A DNA stretch of 64,000 bases from Gelidibacter salicanalis. GTDB taxonomy: Bacteria; Bacteroidota; Bacteroidia; Flavobacteriales; Flavobacteriaceae. A program made the translations under genes and the position numbers. Location of the stretch: the NCBI RefSeq assembly GCF_016469035.1, contig NZ_JAEHJZ010000008.1, positions 98,502 to 162,501 on the forward strand. The letters are read 5' to 3'. Within the stretch, counting starts at the first letter, position 1. Each line of letters opens with the position of its first letter. Shown here piece after piece: positions 18,110 through 28,835 of the stretch. A model generated the notes under the pieces. The model saw only the letters and a list, made by a program, of their open reading frames with translations, searched no databases and was not told where the DNA came from.

Positions 18110-20980
18110 ATGAAAAAAGTTTTACTTACGATTCTGTTGTCATCAATTTTTAGGGTAAATGCCCAAACTTCAAACCCTTTACATAAAGAAAAAGAAGAGG
18201 TGTTTAATGCCATTTTAGTGGATCCATCACAGCCTATAATAATAAATCACAAAATAAACGGGAGTTTGACAAAAAAGCTTGTTTTAAACGTTAATAATCC
18301 TGGATTGTACGCCGGTTTAAGTGTGTTTGCTGACAATGAGCTTATAATGGACGACTTCAATATTCCGAAAAAGGGAGATCAAACGATATCCGGTATTGTC
18401 AGCTTTCGTAAAAAAGGATCTGTTGAAATCCGTTTACAATCATTCGATGAGACATTAACCATAAATAGCTTCCATTTTGAAGACATCATAGGATTTAAGT
18501 TGCCAAGTTTTCAAGATATATCTGTTAAGGCGGGGTTAGATAAAGTCAGTTCCCTAAAATATGGAGGACCTTCAGTTGCCGACTTAAACAATGATGGATA
18601 TTATGATTTTATAGTCAACAACCACAATCAAGAAACAAGTAAGCTTTATTGGAATAATGGTGATGGAACTGTAACCAAGCACGATAAAAACCTTTCAAGA
18701 TGGTTTAAGCATGATTTGCACGGTACAGCTCTTGGCGATTATGACAATGATGGAGATCTTGATCTTGTATTAACACAGGGAGGTAGTTATGGTGAAAATC
18801 CTTCAAAGGTTAATTTATATCATAATAATAAAAATAAATTAATACTGTTTACGGGTGATGTGGAAATTGATAGAGGAGGCAGAGGTCGTGGTGCTAGATG
18901 GATAGATATGGATTTGGATGGGGATCTTGATTTGTTGCTCGTTAACGAATCTAGTCTTAAGTATGACAAGCCTCAACATTTTTTTTATGAAAATAATGGT
19001 GACGGGACTTTTGTATATAAATCTGTAAAAGAAATACAAGATGTGGAAGAGTCTCGAGTTCTGGTTACAGACTTTAATAATGATAACATTGATGACCTGA
19101 TTTTTTATAGTCCACTAACATTATGGAAAGGAAATGGGGATTTCACTTATACAGATGTAACTGAACTTATTCCCGATCACATCCGTTCATTAAACCGAGT
19201 TATGGCAATAACAGATATTGACATTGATAATGATGGCGATTTGGACCTCTATTTAGCTCGAGGACTAGTTTTTGAGCGCGGGGTAGGAGAGACGCCCTCA
19301 CTTGATTTTAATCCGATTACATCTGAATTATCAATAAAAACGAGAGGTTATAAAGGATCAGATGCATTTGATTTTACATTGGATGGCAACATAAGGTTGC
19401 ATAAATATTACTACCTCGCACAGGGTTCTTTAGTTGGAAAAACCTATCCAATATTTTTTGGGAAAAATAAAATAGAAAAGAATGTAGATTCAGGCGAAGA
19501 ATTGGAAGTTACACTTGAAATGGCTCAAGGTTGGCCAGATGATATTTCGGAAAAAGGATTCTATTTAGGTCATATAGGAAACTCACAATGGAAAGCTATT
19601 TTAGTAAGAGACGATAATATCTTTTGGCAATATAGATTCAGTCTTTCTGGTGTAACAAGTGTTACTCCAGATTTTATTCCGCAGAACAGAAATAATGCTG
19701 ATGTTTTATTAAGAAACGATGGAGATAAATTTACTGATGTTTCTAAAGCATGGAATATTCCTAAAGGCGGAAACGCTTTAGGTGTTACAACTGGAGATTT
19801 TAATAATGATAGTCACCAAGATCTTTTTGTGTATAGATGGGGTAGAGTAGGAGCAAGAATTTCTGATTATATGTTATTAAATACAGGTAATAATTCTTTT
19901 GAAACAACAACAATGCATGGAGCAAATGATGTTGGTGGACCAGGGAATGGAGATATGGGGCAAGCTTTTGATTTTGATTTAGATGGGCAATTAGATTTAT
20001 TAAATGGTAGTGAAAACGGAGAATGGTATTTATATAAAAATGAAACAAACTCAGAAAATAATTACGTAGCTCTTAGAGTTGGTTATTCTCCAAAATCTAA
20101 TGTAGATCCTATTTCTGCGGAAGTTATTGTAAAAACAGCAAATAATGAATATAGAAAACGTGTTGGATCTGCAGGAGAAATATTTTCTCAAAGTTTAATG
20201 AATATTGTGCATTTTGGATTGGGACATGAGTCTGAAATAAAAAGTATTAAAGTTAGATGGAGAAATGGAGAAACTGTAGAGTTTAAAAACAAAGAAGCTA
20301 ACAAAATTTACAATACAGATAATGTTAATAATGGTTCTAATAAAGATTTACCTGTCGCTTCAATTTCTTTTAAAACAAAAGATATAACACTGTATACTAG
20401 TGAAAACTTAACTTTGGATGTTGCTATTTTACCAAAACATAAGATGAATGCTGATCTCATTTGGACATCGAATAATTCAAATGTTCTTACTGTGGATAAA
20501 AATGGGAATGTAACACCAATTGCACCAGGAAGAGTGGTTGTAAAAGCAGCATCAAAAGATAATTCTGTTTCATCAGAAATTAAAGTTACTGTTGCACCTT
20601 ATACTGCACCTTATGTTAAAATTTTAAACAAAGAACAGTATGAGAATAATCAGGTAAAAGTGGGTGATAATTTAAAAGTGACGGTTAAATATCATGCAGG
20701 TTCTGGTAATCGTGTTATTTCTGCAGATGAAGGAGGAATTCGTTTTTGGTTACGTCATTTTAAAAGTAAATGGATACCTGTAAAAGATGTGGTTCTTGTT
20801 AATAAAGACGCATTAAAAACAACAAGTGGAACAGCAAATATGACTTTCTCTTTGAAAGATTATATGCCGTCTAACCAATTACAAGAAAATCATTTTTATC
20901 AACTTAGAGTTACTTTTACTTCTAGTGATGGAAATATGTATGAAGATGAAATCCTTCCATTAATCATAATTTCTAGGTAA
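18110..20980 (+). CDS. Secreted FG-GAP/VCBS repeat protein with ASPIC/UnbV and BIG2 domains
   Basis: 956 residues. Signal peptide MKKVLLTILLSSIFRVNAQ. From about 140 on there are repeated calcium-loop FG-GAP/VCBS motifs (VADLNNDGYYDF, GDYDNDGDLDLVL, DMDLDGDLDLLLV, DIDNDGDLDLYLA). An ASPIC/UnbV domain follows (about 650-740, IVHFGLGHE), then a bacterial Ig-like BIG2 domain (about 750-825, ISFKTKDITLYTSENLTLDV) and a C-terminal beta domain. Such proteins are common in marine polysaccharide loci and are thought to act in surface binding or assembly; the function is not established. A shorter paralogue lies at 26915-28819. The second half of the gene appears more AT-rich than the first. Confidence 0.8.
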   Translation: MKKVLLTILLSSIFRVNAQTSNPLHKEKEEVFNAILVDPSQPIIINHKINGSLTKKLVLNVNNPGLYAGLSVFADNELIMDDFNIPKKGDQTISGIVSFRKKGSVEIRLQSFDETLTINSFHFEDIIGFKLPSFQDISVKAGLDKVSSLKYGGPSVADLNNDGYYDFIVNNHNQETSKLYWNNGDGTVTKHDKNLSRWFKHDLHGTALGDYDNDGDLDLVLTQGGSYGENPSKVNLYHNNKNKLILFTGDVEIDRGGRGRGARWIDMDLDGDLDLLLVNESSLKYDKPQHFFYENNGDGTFVYKSVKEIQDVEESRVLVTDFNNDNIDDLIFYSPLTLWKGNGDFTYTDVTELIPDHIRSLNRVMAITDIDIDNDGDLDLYLARGLVFERGVGETPSLDFNPITSELSIKTRGYKGSDAFDFTLDGNIRLHKYYYLAQGSLVGKTYPIFFGKNKIEKNVDSGEELEVTLEMAQGWPDDISEKGFYLGHIGNSQWKAILVRDDNIFWQYRFSLSGVTSVTPDFIPQNRNNADVLLRNDGDKFTDVSKAWNIPKGGNALGVTTGDFNNDSHQDLFVYRWGRVGARISDYMLLNTGNNSFETTTMHGANDVGGPGNGDMGQAFDFDLDGQLDLLNGSENGEWYLYKNETNSENNYVALRVGYSPKSNVDPISAEVIVKTANNEYRKRVGSAGEIFSQSLMNIVHFGLGHESEIKSIKVRWRNGETVEFKNKEANKIYNTDNVNNGSNKDLPVASISFKTKDITLYTSENLTLDVAILPKHKMNADLIWTSNNSNVLTVDKNGNVTPIAPGRVVVKAASKDNSVSSEIKVTVAPYTAPYVKILNKEQYENNQVKVGDNLKVTVKYHAGSGNRVISADEGGIRFWLRHFKSKWIPVKDVVLVNKDALKTTSGTANMTFSLKDYMPSNQLQENHFYQLRVTFTSSDGNMYEDEILPLIIISR

Positions 20981-21035
20981 AAAAAAAAGGCACTATCTCT
21001 TAAAGCATTTAAGTTTTATAATAGTTACAAAAAAC

Positions 21036-21072
21036 AAGTAAACCTCTCTTAATAAAGAAAGGTTTACTTTTT
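21036..21072 (+). terminator. Bidirectional terminator between convergent genes
   Basis: AAGTAAACCT and AGGTTTACTT form a stem with a short AT-rich interior, followed by TTTTT on the + strand and AT-rich sequence on the - strand. It lies between the + strand FG-GAP gene and the end of the - strand operon. Confidence 0.65.
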
Positions 21073-21125
21073 AATTTCTTTTATTAGAATCAAATGTTAA
21101 AACTACTATTTTTATAATAGTTTCT

Positions 21126-22277
21126 TTAAACGTTAAATTCATTTGCAATTTTTGCATTGTGTTCACCTAAAATAGGAGATCCTAAGGATGATGTTAAATA
21201 TTCCCCATCAATTTTTATAGGGCACCTAGTAGTTTTGTATTCAAAACCATCACCCATTTTTACATTCTGAATCATATTTAATGCTTTAAAACCATCTCGG
21301 TTAAAAAGTGTTTCCCAGTCCATTACATTAGCGCACCAAATATCTGCTGGTTCTAAAATGGATAGCCAATGTTCAGTAGTATTTGTATTTAACTTATTGG
21401 CTAAAATCACTTTTATTTCATCTCGTTTTGTAAACCAACTTGCAGGTTCTGGATAATTTGTTAATTCTTCACAACCAATCAATTCACCAATAACAGGAAT
21501 TGAAACCATTGCCAAAGCTAAATAACCATTTTGTGTTTTATAAACTCCATAAGGAGCTCCTAAGTAGGCATGCGCACTATTGCTTTTTGGACGAGTGGTT
21601 GGTTGTCCGCCGTCATGGTAGAATGTAGTAATAGATTCAAATTGAAAATCGATTATAGACTCTAACATACTCACTGATACTTTGGAACCCTTTCCAGTTT
21701 TGCCTTTTTTTATTAAAGCAGCCAAAATACCTTGAACCAAATGTGAGCCAGATAAAATATCGGCAATCGCCAATCCAACCGGAGTTGGTCCACTTCCATC
21801 ATTTCCATTTAACCAAGTTAAACCTGATAATGATTGCGCTAATAAGTCTTGTCCTGGCTTAGTTTTCCAAGGACCTTCTTTTCCATAGCCTGAAATTTCA
21901 CCATAAACAATTTCTGGATTTATTTTTATAATGGTGTCATAATCAAAGCCTAGTCGCTCTATAACTCCAGGTCTAAAATTATGGACTAAAACATCCGCTT
22001 TTTCTATCAATTTTAAAACTTGCTGTTTTTCAACCTCATTTTTTAAATCGGCTTGAAAACTTTCTTTATTTCTATTGATGGCTCTAAATAAAGATGAATC
22101 TCCATTCATATTGACATTGGAAACATATAGTTTCCGGCAAATGTCTCCTTCTAAAGGTCGTTCTACTTTTATCACTCTTGCTCCTAAATCGGCCAACCGT
22201 AAGGTGGCAGAAGGTGCAGACAAAAACTGACTCAAGTCTATAACTAATATATCTTCTAATGGTTTCATATCGTTCAT
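21126..22277 (-). CDS. Class III CoA-transferase (CaiB/BaiF family), copy 1
   Basis: 383 residues. N-terminal [35 protein letters not shown] is the CaiB/BaiF start, and the conserved Asp region follows as [17 protein letters not shown]. Such enzymes move CoA from an acyl-CoA to a carboxylic acid. The start codon overlaps the end of the preceding paralogue by 4 bp, so the two are translationally coupled and may form a heteromer, as some two-subunit class III transferases do. It is the last gene of the - strand operon. The acid substrate is unknown. Confidence 0.85.
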   Translation of the reverse strand: MNDMKPLEDILVIDLSQFLSAPSATLRLADLGARVIKVERPLEGDICRKLYVSNVNMNGDSSLFRAINRNKESFQADLKNEVEKQQVLKLIEKADVLVHNFRPGVIERLGFDYDTIIKINPEIVYGEISGYGKEGPWKTKPGQDLLAQSLSGLTWLNGNDGSGPTPVGLAIADILSGSHLVQGILAALIKKGKTGKGSKVSVSMLESIIDFQFESITTFYHDGGQPTTRPKSNSAHAYLGAPYGVYKTQNGYLALAMVSIPVIGELIGCEELTNYPEPASWFTKRDEIKVILANKLNTNTTEHWLSILEPADIWCANVMDWETLFNRDGFKALNMIQNVKMGDGFEYKTTRCPIKIDGEYLTSSLGSPILGEHNAKIANEFNV

Positions 22278-23419
22278 AGATTAAATTCTTTAATTAGTGC
22301 TTCTGTATGTTGCCCAACTCTTGGAGCTGATTTAGAATTAAATAACCTTTCATCGTTGAGCCTGATTGGACAACGTGTGGTATGTATTTCTTCGCCTGAA
22401 ATTAATGGCAATTTCTGGTTCATTTTTAAAACTTTATAGGCTTCATGATTTAAGAGTTTTTTATAATCATAAACATCAGAACACCAAATACTTTCAGCTT
22501 CCAAAATATCTAACCAATCTTGTGTATTCTTTTCAATTAAAATTGAACGAAGAATATCCATAATTTCATCTCTCTTTTCAAACCATGAATTAGAATCTTT
22601 ATACGATTCCAATTCAGTGCTTTGTAAAACCCGACCTATATTAGTTACCGACCCCATTGCTAAAGAGAGATACCCATCTTTGGTTTTATAAACACCATAA
22701 GGTGCGCCTAAATACGCGTGCGCATTACCTTGTTTTGCTCTTACAGGTTTTTTATTTCCATCGTTTAAATAAGTGGTTATAACTTCAAACTGAAAATCTA
22801 AAGTTGATTCCAACAAACTAACTTCCACTAAAGCACCTTTATTCGTTTTTAATCGTTTTAAAAGGCTTGCTAAAATACCATGTGAAAGATGTGTTCCTGT
22901 AATTAAATCGGAAACCGCTGCGCCAACAGGTACCGGATTATCATCTTTATTTCCAGTTAGCTTAGCAAATCCAGACATGGATTGTATAAGTAAATCTTGC
23001 CCAGGTTTTTTAACCCATTCACCTTCTGTACCATAACCCGTTACGGTAGCATAAATGAGTTTAGGGTTGATGTTTTGAACTGTTTTATAATCCAATCCGA
23101 TTTTCTCCATTACGCCAGGTCGGAAATTATGAGTCATAACATCTGCCTGTTCAATTAATTTTTTGACACGTCGTAAATCTTCAGGGTTTTTTAAATCTGC
23201 GGTGTAAGACTCTTTATTTCTATTAACGGTATGAAAAACCAAACTACTGCCGTCTAAAAATAAGTTCTTTAAAGCAATACCTCTTCCTGCTTCACCATGA
23301 ACTGGTCTTTCAATTTTAATGACTCTTGCACCTAAATCTGCTAAACGTAATCCTGCTGAAGGACCCGCCATAAATTGAGCAAACTCTAATACTAAAATGC
23401 CTTCTAAGGGAAGTTTCAT
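22274..23419 (-). CDS. Class III CoA-transferase (CaiB/BaiF family), copy 2
   Basis: 381 residues, a close paralogue of the next gene: the two share GARVIKxERP, HNFRPGVxExxGxDY, KPGQDLLxQSxSG and [12 protein letters not shown] at the same places. It starts next to the end of the solute-binding protein gene and overlaps the following CoA-transferase gene. Tandem unequal CaiB/BaiF genes often encode two subunits of one enzyme. It has no counterpart in the known agar pathway. Confidence 0.85.
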   Translation of the reverse strand: MKLPLEGILVLEFAQFMAGPSAGLRLADLGARVIKIERPVHGEAGRGIALKNLFLDGSSLVFHTVNRNKESYTADLKNPEDLRRVKKLIEQADVMTHNFRPGVMEKIGLDYKTVQNINPKLIYATVTGYGTEGEWVKKPGQDLLIQSMSGFAKLTGNKDDNPVPVGAAVSDLITGTHLSHGILASLLKRLKTNKGALVEVSLLESTLDFQFEVITTYLNDGNKKPVRAKQGNAHAYLGAPYGVYKTKDGYLSLAMGSVTNIGRVLQSTELESYKDSNSWFEKRDEIMDILRSILIEKNTQDWLDILEAESIWCSDVYDYKKLLNHEAYKVLKMNQKLPLISGEEIHTTRCPIRLNDERLFNSKSAPRVGQHTEALIKEFNL

Positions 23420-23420
23420 A

Positions 23421-24560
23421 TTATTGTTCTAAAGATTGGATATATAATTCATTTAGCTTTTTGAGAATATCGCTAGGGTTACCACCTTTCATCATATAGT
23501 CTCTAATGGGTGCTCCTGCCCTATCTTGAAAATACATATGGCCATGATAGCGTGGTCTTAAAAATGCTCTATCTAATGCAGGTAATGTGTGCTGAAAGAA
23601 ATTATCAGTAAGCTCATTCGACCGTTTATCTAACCAAGCTTGTCTATGTCCTGGTTGGCCTCCATTATCAAAAAACACACCTTTTTGAGTAGCTTCTGAA
23701 CCAACATATTCAACAAATTTTCCTGCTATTTCTTTATGTTTACTTTCTGCAGAAATAGCCAATCCTGTTCCTCCTAATGTTGTAATTAGTTTTTGACCAC
23801 CAATCGCCACCATGTCATGAAACTTCAGATGTTTTCGGGCATACCCATTTCGTGAGTAATTGGTGTAGCCATAAGCGAAAGGACTGTATAAATAGTCATC
23901 TGTTAAAGTCATAGCTTCGTAGACTTTAATAGGGTTGAAATCGTAATTTTCAGGCTTTATGTTTTTACCTAATTCACGAAGTAATTCCAACGCTTTTATT
24001 CCCGTTTTCTCTGATATAACTCGTTCTTTACGCTGGCAAACATCTTCGCCTATAGTTGAACATATCATATAAAAACTCATTAAGGAATCTTGCGGAATCC
24101 CAGGAATTGAAACCATCCCTGTTTTTGACAATTCTATTAAATCATTAAAAGTTTCTGGAAATTTTAAATTAAGTTTTTTAAACAAATCTGGTCTGCTCGC
24201 GGCTACAGGCGTTGCAGCATCAATAGCCAATGCCCATTGCTTTCCATTAATGGAGTAGCTTTCATGAGATTTACCAACTGTGTTTTTTTCTTGGTCTTTT
24301 AAATAGGCTTCAGACAAATAATCATTTAAAGCTAAAATGACTTTTGTTCTAGCTGCAAAACCAGCCCATGGATGGTCAATAATTAAAAAATCATAGCGTT
24401 TTGCCAATTCATTTATAGGTTCATCTGCAAATGCTTGCAATGATCGTTTTTCCCAAACGATATCGACATCTGGATTTAATTCTGAAAACCGTTGCGCACA
24501 AGCAACGATTGAAGTGTAACCACGACTATGATTCCATGTAATTCCTTTTAGTTGTTTCAT
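23421..24560 (-). CDS. Solute-binding-protein-like protein without signal peptide
   Basis: 379 residues. The fold pattern is that of family 1 ABC sugar-binding proteins (LKGITWNHSRGYTSIVACAQRF, YDFLIIDHPWAGF, a central FxPIKVYEAMTLTDDYLYSPFAYG hinge region, SAESKHKEIAGKFVEYVGS). The sequence enters the first beta strand directly after the start Met, with no signal peptide or lipobox, so the protein is probably cytoplasmic. No ABC permease or ATPase gene is nearby. It adjoins two CoA-transferase genes, which suggests a ligand-binding or sensing role in the CoA module rather than transport; this is inference. Confidence 0.7.
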   Translation of the reverse strand: MKQLKGITWNHSRGYTSIVACAQRFSELNPDVDIVWEKRSLQAFADEPINELAKRYDFLIIDHPWAGFAARTKVILALNDYLSEAYLKDQEKNTVGKSHESYSINGKQWALAIDAATPVAASRPDLFKKLNLKFPETFNDLIELSKTGMVSIPGIPQDSLMSFYMICSTIGEDVCQRKERVISEKTGIKALELLRELGKNIKPENYDFNPIKVYEAMTLTDDYLYSPFAYGYTNYSRNGYARKHLKFHDMVAIGGQKLITTLGGTGLAISAESKHKEIAGKFVEYVGSEATQKGVFFDNGGQPGHRQAWLDKRSNELTDNFFQHTLPALDRAFLRPRYHGHMYFQDRAGAPIRDYMMKGGNPSDILKKLNELYIQSLEQ

Positions 24561-24653
24561 GTATTTTTCTTATTTGCTTTTTATAGGTTACAGGTAGCTT
24601 CCATTTTAGTCATTCATTTTAGTATAAAATCATAGTTATGGAAGTTTCATAAT

Positions 24654-26099
24654 TTATTCGTAACTCATGTAAATGGTTCGTTTTTGTAAATATTGTTCGA
24701 TACCATAAATGCCATCTTCACCGCCAAATCCGGCTTTTTTATGTCCTGAATGGTAGCCTTGTATATAACCAACTATTTGTTTGTTGATAAAAATGGTCCC
24801 TATTTGAAATTCTTGAATGGAGCGCATTATCAATTTGTGATTTTGGGTAAATAAATAAGCCGATAAACTATCATCTCGCTTATTTAATAATGCTTTTGCC
24901 TGCTCATAGCCTTTAATTTTTACAATTGGCAAAACAGGACCAAACATTTCTTCTTGTACAGTTGCGTGATCAGGTTTAACATTCGTAAGTATGGTTGGTT
25001 CATACCAATTTCCTTTTTCAAACTGTTTCCCATGAGGACGCTTTCCTCCAAGGGCTAAATCTGCACCTTGCGCTATGTTTTCTTTTACAATACTATCAAT
25101 ACGCTTTAATCCATCAAGACTTAAACTGGGTCCCATATCTACATTGGTCATAGGGTTGCCTACCTTAATTTTTTGTACTCGTTTAATCAATTTTTCGGTG
25201 AACTCATCGGCAATTTTTTCATCTACAAACACCATTTCATTACAGATGCATACCTGACCACAATTTGCATAACGCGATATGGCAGCTGCTTCTACGGCTT
25301 TATCAATTTCGGCATCCTCTAATACAATAAATGGTGCTTTCCCTCCAAGTTCTAAAACCAAACCTGCAATGTTTTGTGAAGCGCCTTTGTAAATAGCTTG
25401 TCCTGCCCGCGTACTGCCCGTCATAGAAATTAACTTGGTAATTGGGTTTTCTACTAAATAAGAACCTATATCATGACCATATCCTACAACCATACTAATA
25501 ACGCCTTTTGGTAATCCCGCTTCATGAACAATTCTACAGAATTCTGAAGCTGTTACAGGTGTTAATTCTGAAGGTTTAATGACCATTGTATTTCCTGTAA
25601 TTAATGCTGGGCCAATTTTACGACCAATCAATGCTAAAGGATAATTAAAGGCCATAAGCCCAACGGTAACGCCATAAGGAACTTTGTGGATAGATAGTTG
25701 CTCGTTGGGAACATCCGAAGGGAAAATAGCGCTTTGAATTCTTCTACCTGCTTCTGCAGAATACGTCATGTACCGAATGGTGTCATCCACTTCATATCGG
25801 GCTTCGACCAATGTTTTTCCTTGCTCCATCACCAATAGTTTGGCAAAGTGTTCCTTCTCTTCTCTTAATTTATCTGCAATGGCATATAAATAATTTGCAC
25901 GTTCCTGAGGCGGTAACATTTGCCACGAAAACTGCGCTTTTTCTGCAGATTCCAAAGCATGTTGCGTTTCGGCAATGGAACTAATATACATAGAGGCAAA
26001 AACTTCCCCATTAGCTGGGTTTTCAACATCTATTTTTTCTCCGGAGCTTTTTTTAATCCACTCACCATTGATGTAAGTGTTATAAATTTTTGGTTCCAT
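24654..26099 (-). CDS. Aldehyde dehydrogenase, paralogue of the anhydrogalactose dehydrogenase
   Basis: 481 residues, full-length ALDH. Seen: [18 protein letters not shown] with the general-base Glu, and [10 protein letters not shown] with the catalytic Cys. Its C-terminus ([21 protein letters not shown]) matches that of the ALDH at 3206-4660 (SGSGGEDGKYGFEQYLEKKTFY), so both belong to the same AldA-like subfamily. It lies between enoyl-CoA hydratase and the solute-binding protein. It may oxidise anhydrogalactose or another agar-derived aldehyde to the acid activated by the CoA-transferases; that link is inference. Confidence 0.85.
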   Translation of the reverse strand: MEPKIYNTYINGEWIKKSSGEKIDVENPANGEVFASMYISSIAETQHALESAEKAQFSWQMLPPQERANYLYAIADKLREEKEHFAKLLVMEQGKTLVEARYEVDDTIRYMTYSAEAGRRIQSAIFPSDVPNEQLSIHKVPYGVTVGLMAFNYPLALIGRKIGPALITGNTMVIKPSELTPVTASEFCRIVHEAGLPKGVISMVVGYGHDIGSYLVENPITKLISMTGSTRAGQAIYKGASQNIAGLVLELGGKAPFIVLEDAEIDKAVEAAAISRYANCGQVCICNEMVFVDEKIADEFTEKLIKRVQKIKVGNPMTNVDMGPSLSLDGLKRIDSIVKENIAQGADLALGGKRPHGKQFEKGNWYEPTILTNVKPDHATVQEEMFGPVLPIVKIKGYEQAKALLNKRDDSLSAYLFTQNHKLIMRSIQEFQIGTIFINKQIVGYIQGYHSGHKKAGFGGEDGIYGIEQYLQKRTIYMSYE

Positions 26100-26117
26100 A
26101 TATCTGTAGTATTAATT

Positions 26118-26888
26118 TTATTTAAATATTGGTTTTCTTTTCTCCACAAAAGATTTCAATCCTTCTTTGGCGTCTTCAGTTTCGTATAATCCATCGGCAA
26201 GTTTAGTTTCTAACTCGAGCCCTTTTTCCAGAGATAATTCAATTCCTTTGTAAACGCTTTCTTTTATAGCTTTCATTGCCTGCAAAGGTCCTAAAGCTAG
26301 TTTTTCTAAATAGATTTTTGAAGAATTTTCAAATTCGGCTTTTGGATATAACTGATTTACTAAACCCATATCAAAAGCATCATCAGGCATAATTGATTCT
26401 CCTGAAATCAATAATTCCAATGCTTTACTTTGATTAACCAGTCGGATTAATCGTTGTGTACCACCATTTCCAGGCATTAATCCTAAATTGGCTTCTGGCA
26501 ATCCAATGAAATATTGACCATCAGAAGCTAATCTTATATCACAAGCCAAAGCAAGTTCCAATCCACCTCCTAAGGTATGACCACTTAAAAGCGCAACGGT
26601 TATTTTAGGACTTTCTGCAAGTTTTTTAGCCACTAAATTGGCGTTTTTTACCATCTCTTTATTTTGAGCCGTTGTGTTTTGTTGAAATGCCTTAACATCT
26701 GCACCCGCACAAAAGAATTTTTCTAGTTCACTTTTTACAGCAATCACTTTTACGTTTTCATTCTTAACAGCTTGATCGATTGTTTCTGCCATTAATTTCA
26801 TGAAGTCAATATCATAACTATTAGCTTTTGGCTTATTAATTAGGATATAGCCAACACGATTTTCTATTTTTAGACTTATTGTTTTCAT
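26118..26888 (-). CDS. Enoyl-CoA hydratase/isomerase family protein
   Basis: 256 residues, crotonase fold. Seen: FFCAGADVKAF and LLSGHTLGGGLELALACDIRLAS, the two oxyanion-hole segments, then GLPEANLGLMPGNGGTQRL with the usual catalytic Glu position. It acts on a CoA thioester (hydration, isomerisation or retro-aldol). It is in one operon with two CoA-transferases and an ALDH, so these probably form one pathway acting on a CoA-activated acid. Substrate unknown. Confidence 0.87.
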   Translation of the reverse strand: MKTISLKIENRVGYILINKPKANSYDIDFMKLMAETIDQAVKNENVKVIAVKSELEKFFCAGADVKAFQQNTTAQNKEMVKNANLVAKKLAESPKITVALLSGHTLGGGLELALACDIRLASDGQYFIGLPEANLGLMPGNGGTQRLIRLVNQSKALELLISGESIMPDDAFDMGLVNQLYPKAEFENSSKIYLEKLALGPLQAMKAIKESVYKGIELSLEKGLELETKLADGLYETEDAKEGLKSFVEKRKPIFK

Positions 26889-26914
26889 AAATTCTTTTCT
26901 ATATCCATTTATTG

Positions 26915-28819
26915 TTAATTAGGAATAGACTTCAATTGATTTACAGCGACATCTTTTAATGAAACGGTTTCTCCAGTCCTCCATGTGACTTCAATGTTTT
27001 TGATAATATCATCTTTACCAAGTCCGAAATGCACTATGTTTAAAAGACTTTGTGAGTGTGAGGCGCTTCCTGAACCAATCAACTTATGTTGACTTCCTGA
27101 CTGAGTAGTGATTTTAACTTTGGCTCCATACGTATCAACTCCAGTTTTAGAACTTCCTACTCTAAGCAGTAAGTAATTATTATCAGGTGAAGTGTCGTTT
27201 TGATATAAATGCCATTGACCATTATCGTCATCTCCACTTAAGATGTCTAGTTTTCCATCCAAATTATAATCGAAAGCCGCGCCCATATCTCCGTGTGAAT
27301 CTCCTAGTACTTTCGGAGTAGCACCATGGTTGAACATTGTTGAAAAGCCACCAATTTTATCGTTGATAAAAAGAACATCAGGAATTCTCTGTTTTAATTC
27401 TCCAAAACGATAAATAAATAAATCATTATGTCCATCATTATTGAAATCTCCAGAAATCACACCCTGATTGTTTTCTGAACTTTCTTTTGGAAGTATATCT
27501 GTAAAATCAGTAAATTTTGTACCATCGTTTTTAAGAAGAATATCTTGTACTCCAAGGTTTTGTGGTTCCCAATCTGGTTCCACCTTGGTAACCCCTGTTA
27601 TTGACGCCCTGAGATCCCAAGCTAAATCACTTTTTAATAGCCATTCTAAACGCCATTTTCCCCTACCTAAATATCCAAGATACCATCCACTTTCTTCAAG
27701 CTCTTCAGGAAAGCCCTCTGCTACTTCTTTTGCAACAGATATCGCCTCTGAAGGCATTACTTGCATGGTCTTGCTGTTCCCTATGAATAAAGGTATTGTT
27801 GGTTTATCTGCTCCTCTTGGAAAGCGATAAAAATCGAATAATTTTATATCGCCTTCAGAATAAAATGTAATACCATCGTGACTTTTATTTCCTTCATCTC
27901 GTAAATCTAGTCGCTGTTTTTCTTCATTGAAGTTTACGGAATTATTTGCAATTTGATAGATTGATTTTCCACGAGCTAAATAATAATCTAAATATCCATC
28001 GTTATCTATATCCAGCTCTGCTACGGCCAATACTTGATTGGTACTGATCAATTCTTCAGGCAGCCATTGTTTACTTACATCAGTGAATGTGAAATCATTA
28101 TTACCTTGCCAGAATTCAATTGGATTATAGGGGCTAAAAGTTATAATGTCTAATACGCCATCATTATTAAAATCAGAAATTAATAGTCGTTCTGCATCAA
28201 TATTCTCGAATGCTATACTTTTTCGATATGTAAAAGTTCCATCACCATTATTTTCAAACAAAATATTTCTTGGAATGTTTTCATTCGCCATCTGCTCTGC
28301 ATTAATTTGAAGAAAGTCTAAATCACCATCATTATCCAAATCAATCCATCTTACCGAACGACCACGAGCTCCCATTTCAGATAAACCAGAATCTTCAGTA
28401 ACATCAACAAATCGACCATTGTCGTTTCGCAACAATCGTTGAGGTTGCGGTGTTAAACCATTTCCACCTCCTAATGCAATTAGGAGATCTAAATCACCAT
28501 CTTTATCATAATCCCCAGCAGCTATTCCATGTAAATCTGCCCTAGGGAAAAGTCCTTTTTGTTCGGTAAACGTACCGTCAGGTTTGGCTAAGAATAATTG
28601 AATTGGACTGGTGTCATGATTACCTAGCAAAAGATCGTACCTACCATTATTACTAATGTCTGCTACTGTAGGGCCACCATATTTCCAGTTTTTATCTGTA
28701 TTTAATCCCACTTTTTCTGTAACTTCATAAAACTTTACCACAGGTTCCTTTTCATCAACCTTTGCACAAGCAATAATGAAAATAGATACTAAAAGAGAGA
28801 TGGAATATTTTGTATTCAT
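26915..28819 (-). CDS. FG-GAP/VCBS and ASPIC/UnbV lipoprotein
   Basis: 634 residues. Signal peptide ending in FIIAC gives a lipoprotein. Calcium-loop FG-GAP repeats follow (VADISNNGRYDLLLG, GDYDKDGDLDLLIA, DLDNDGDLDFLQI, DIDNDGYLDYYLA, GDFNNDGHNDLFIY), then an ASPIC/UnbV domain ending near the C-terminus (IVHFGLGKDDIIKNIEVTW). It is collinear with the 956-residue protein at 18110 but lacks the BIG2 and C-terminal domains. Its place between the PhoD-like and enoyl-CoA hydratase genes links the surface part of the operon to the CoA module. Confidence 0.8.
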   Translation of the reverse strand: MNTKYSISLLVSIFIIACAKVDEKEPVVKFYEVTEKVGLNTDKNWKYGGPTVADISNNGRYDLLLGNHDTSPIQLFLAKPDGTFTEQKGLFPRADLHGIAAGDYDKDGDLDLLIALGGGNGLTPQPQRLLRNDNGRFVDVTEDSGLSEMGARGRSVRWIDLDNDGDLDFLQINAEQMANENIPRNILFENNGDGTFTYRKSIAFENIDAERLLISDFNNDGVLDIITFSPYNPIEFWQGNNDFTFTDVSKQWLPEELISTNQVLAVAELDIDNDGYLDYYLARGKSIYQIANNSVNFNEEKQRLDLRDEGNKSHDGITFYSEGDIKLFDFYRFPRGADKPTIPLFIGNSKTMQVMPSEAISVAKEVAEGFPEELEESGWYLGYLGRGKWRLEWLLKSDLAWDLRASITGVTKVEPDWEPQNLGVQDILLKNDGTKFTDFTDILPKESSENNQGVISGDFNNDGHNDLFIYRFGELKQRIPDVLFINDKIGGFSTMFNHGATPKVLGDSHGDMGAAFDYNLDGKLDILSGDDDNGQWHLYQNDTSPDNNYLLLRVGSSKTGVDTYGAKVKITTQSGSQHKLIGSGSASHSQSLLNIVHFGLGKDDIIKNIEVTWRTGETVSLKDVAVNQLKSIPN

Positions 28820-28835
28820 TTCAGATGGATCTAGG

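Noticed and set aside
18110-20980. FG-GAP protein as a toxin or adhesin
   Set aside because: Calcium-loop repeats plus ASPIC/UnbV occur widely in marine polysaccharide loci; nothing in the sequence points to a toxin domain.
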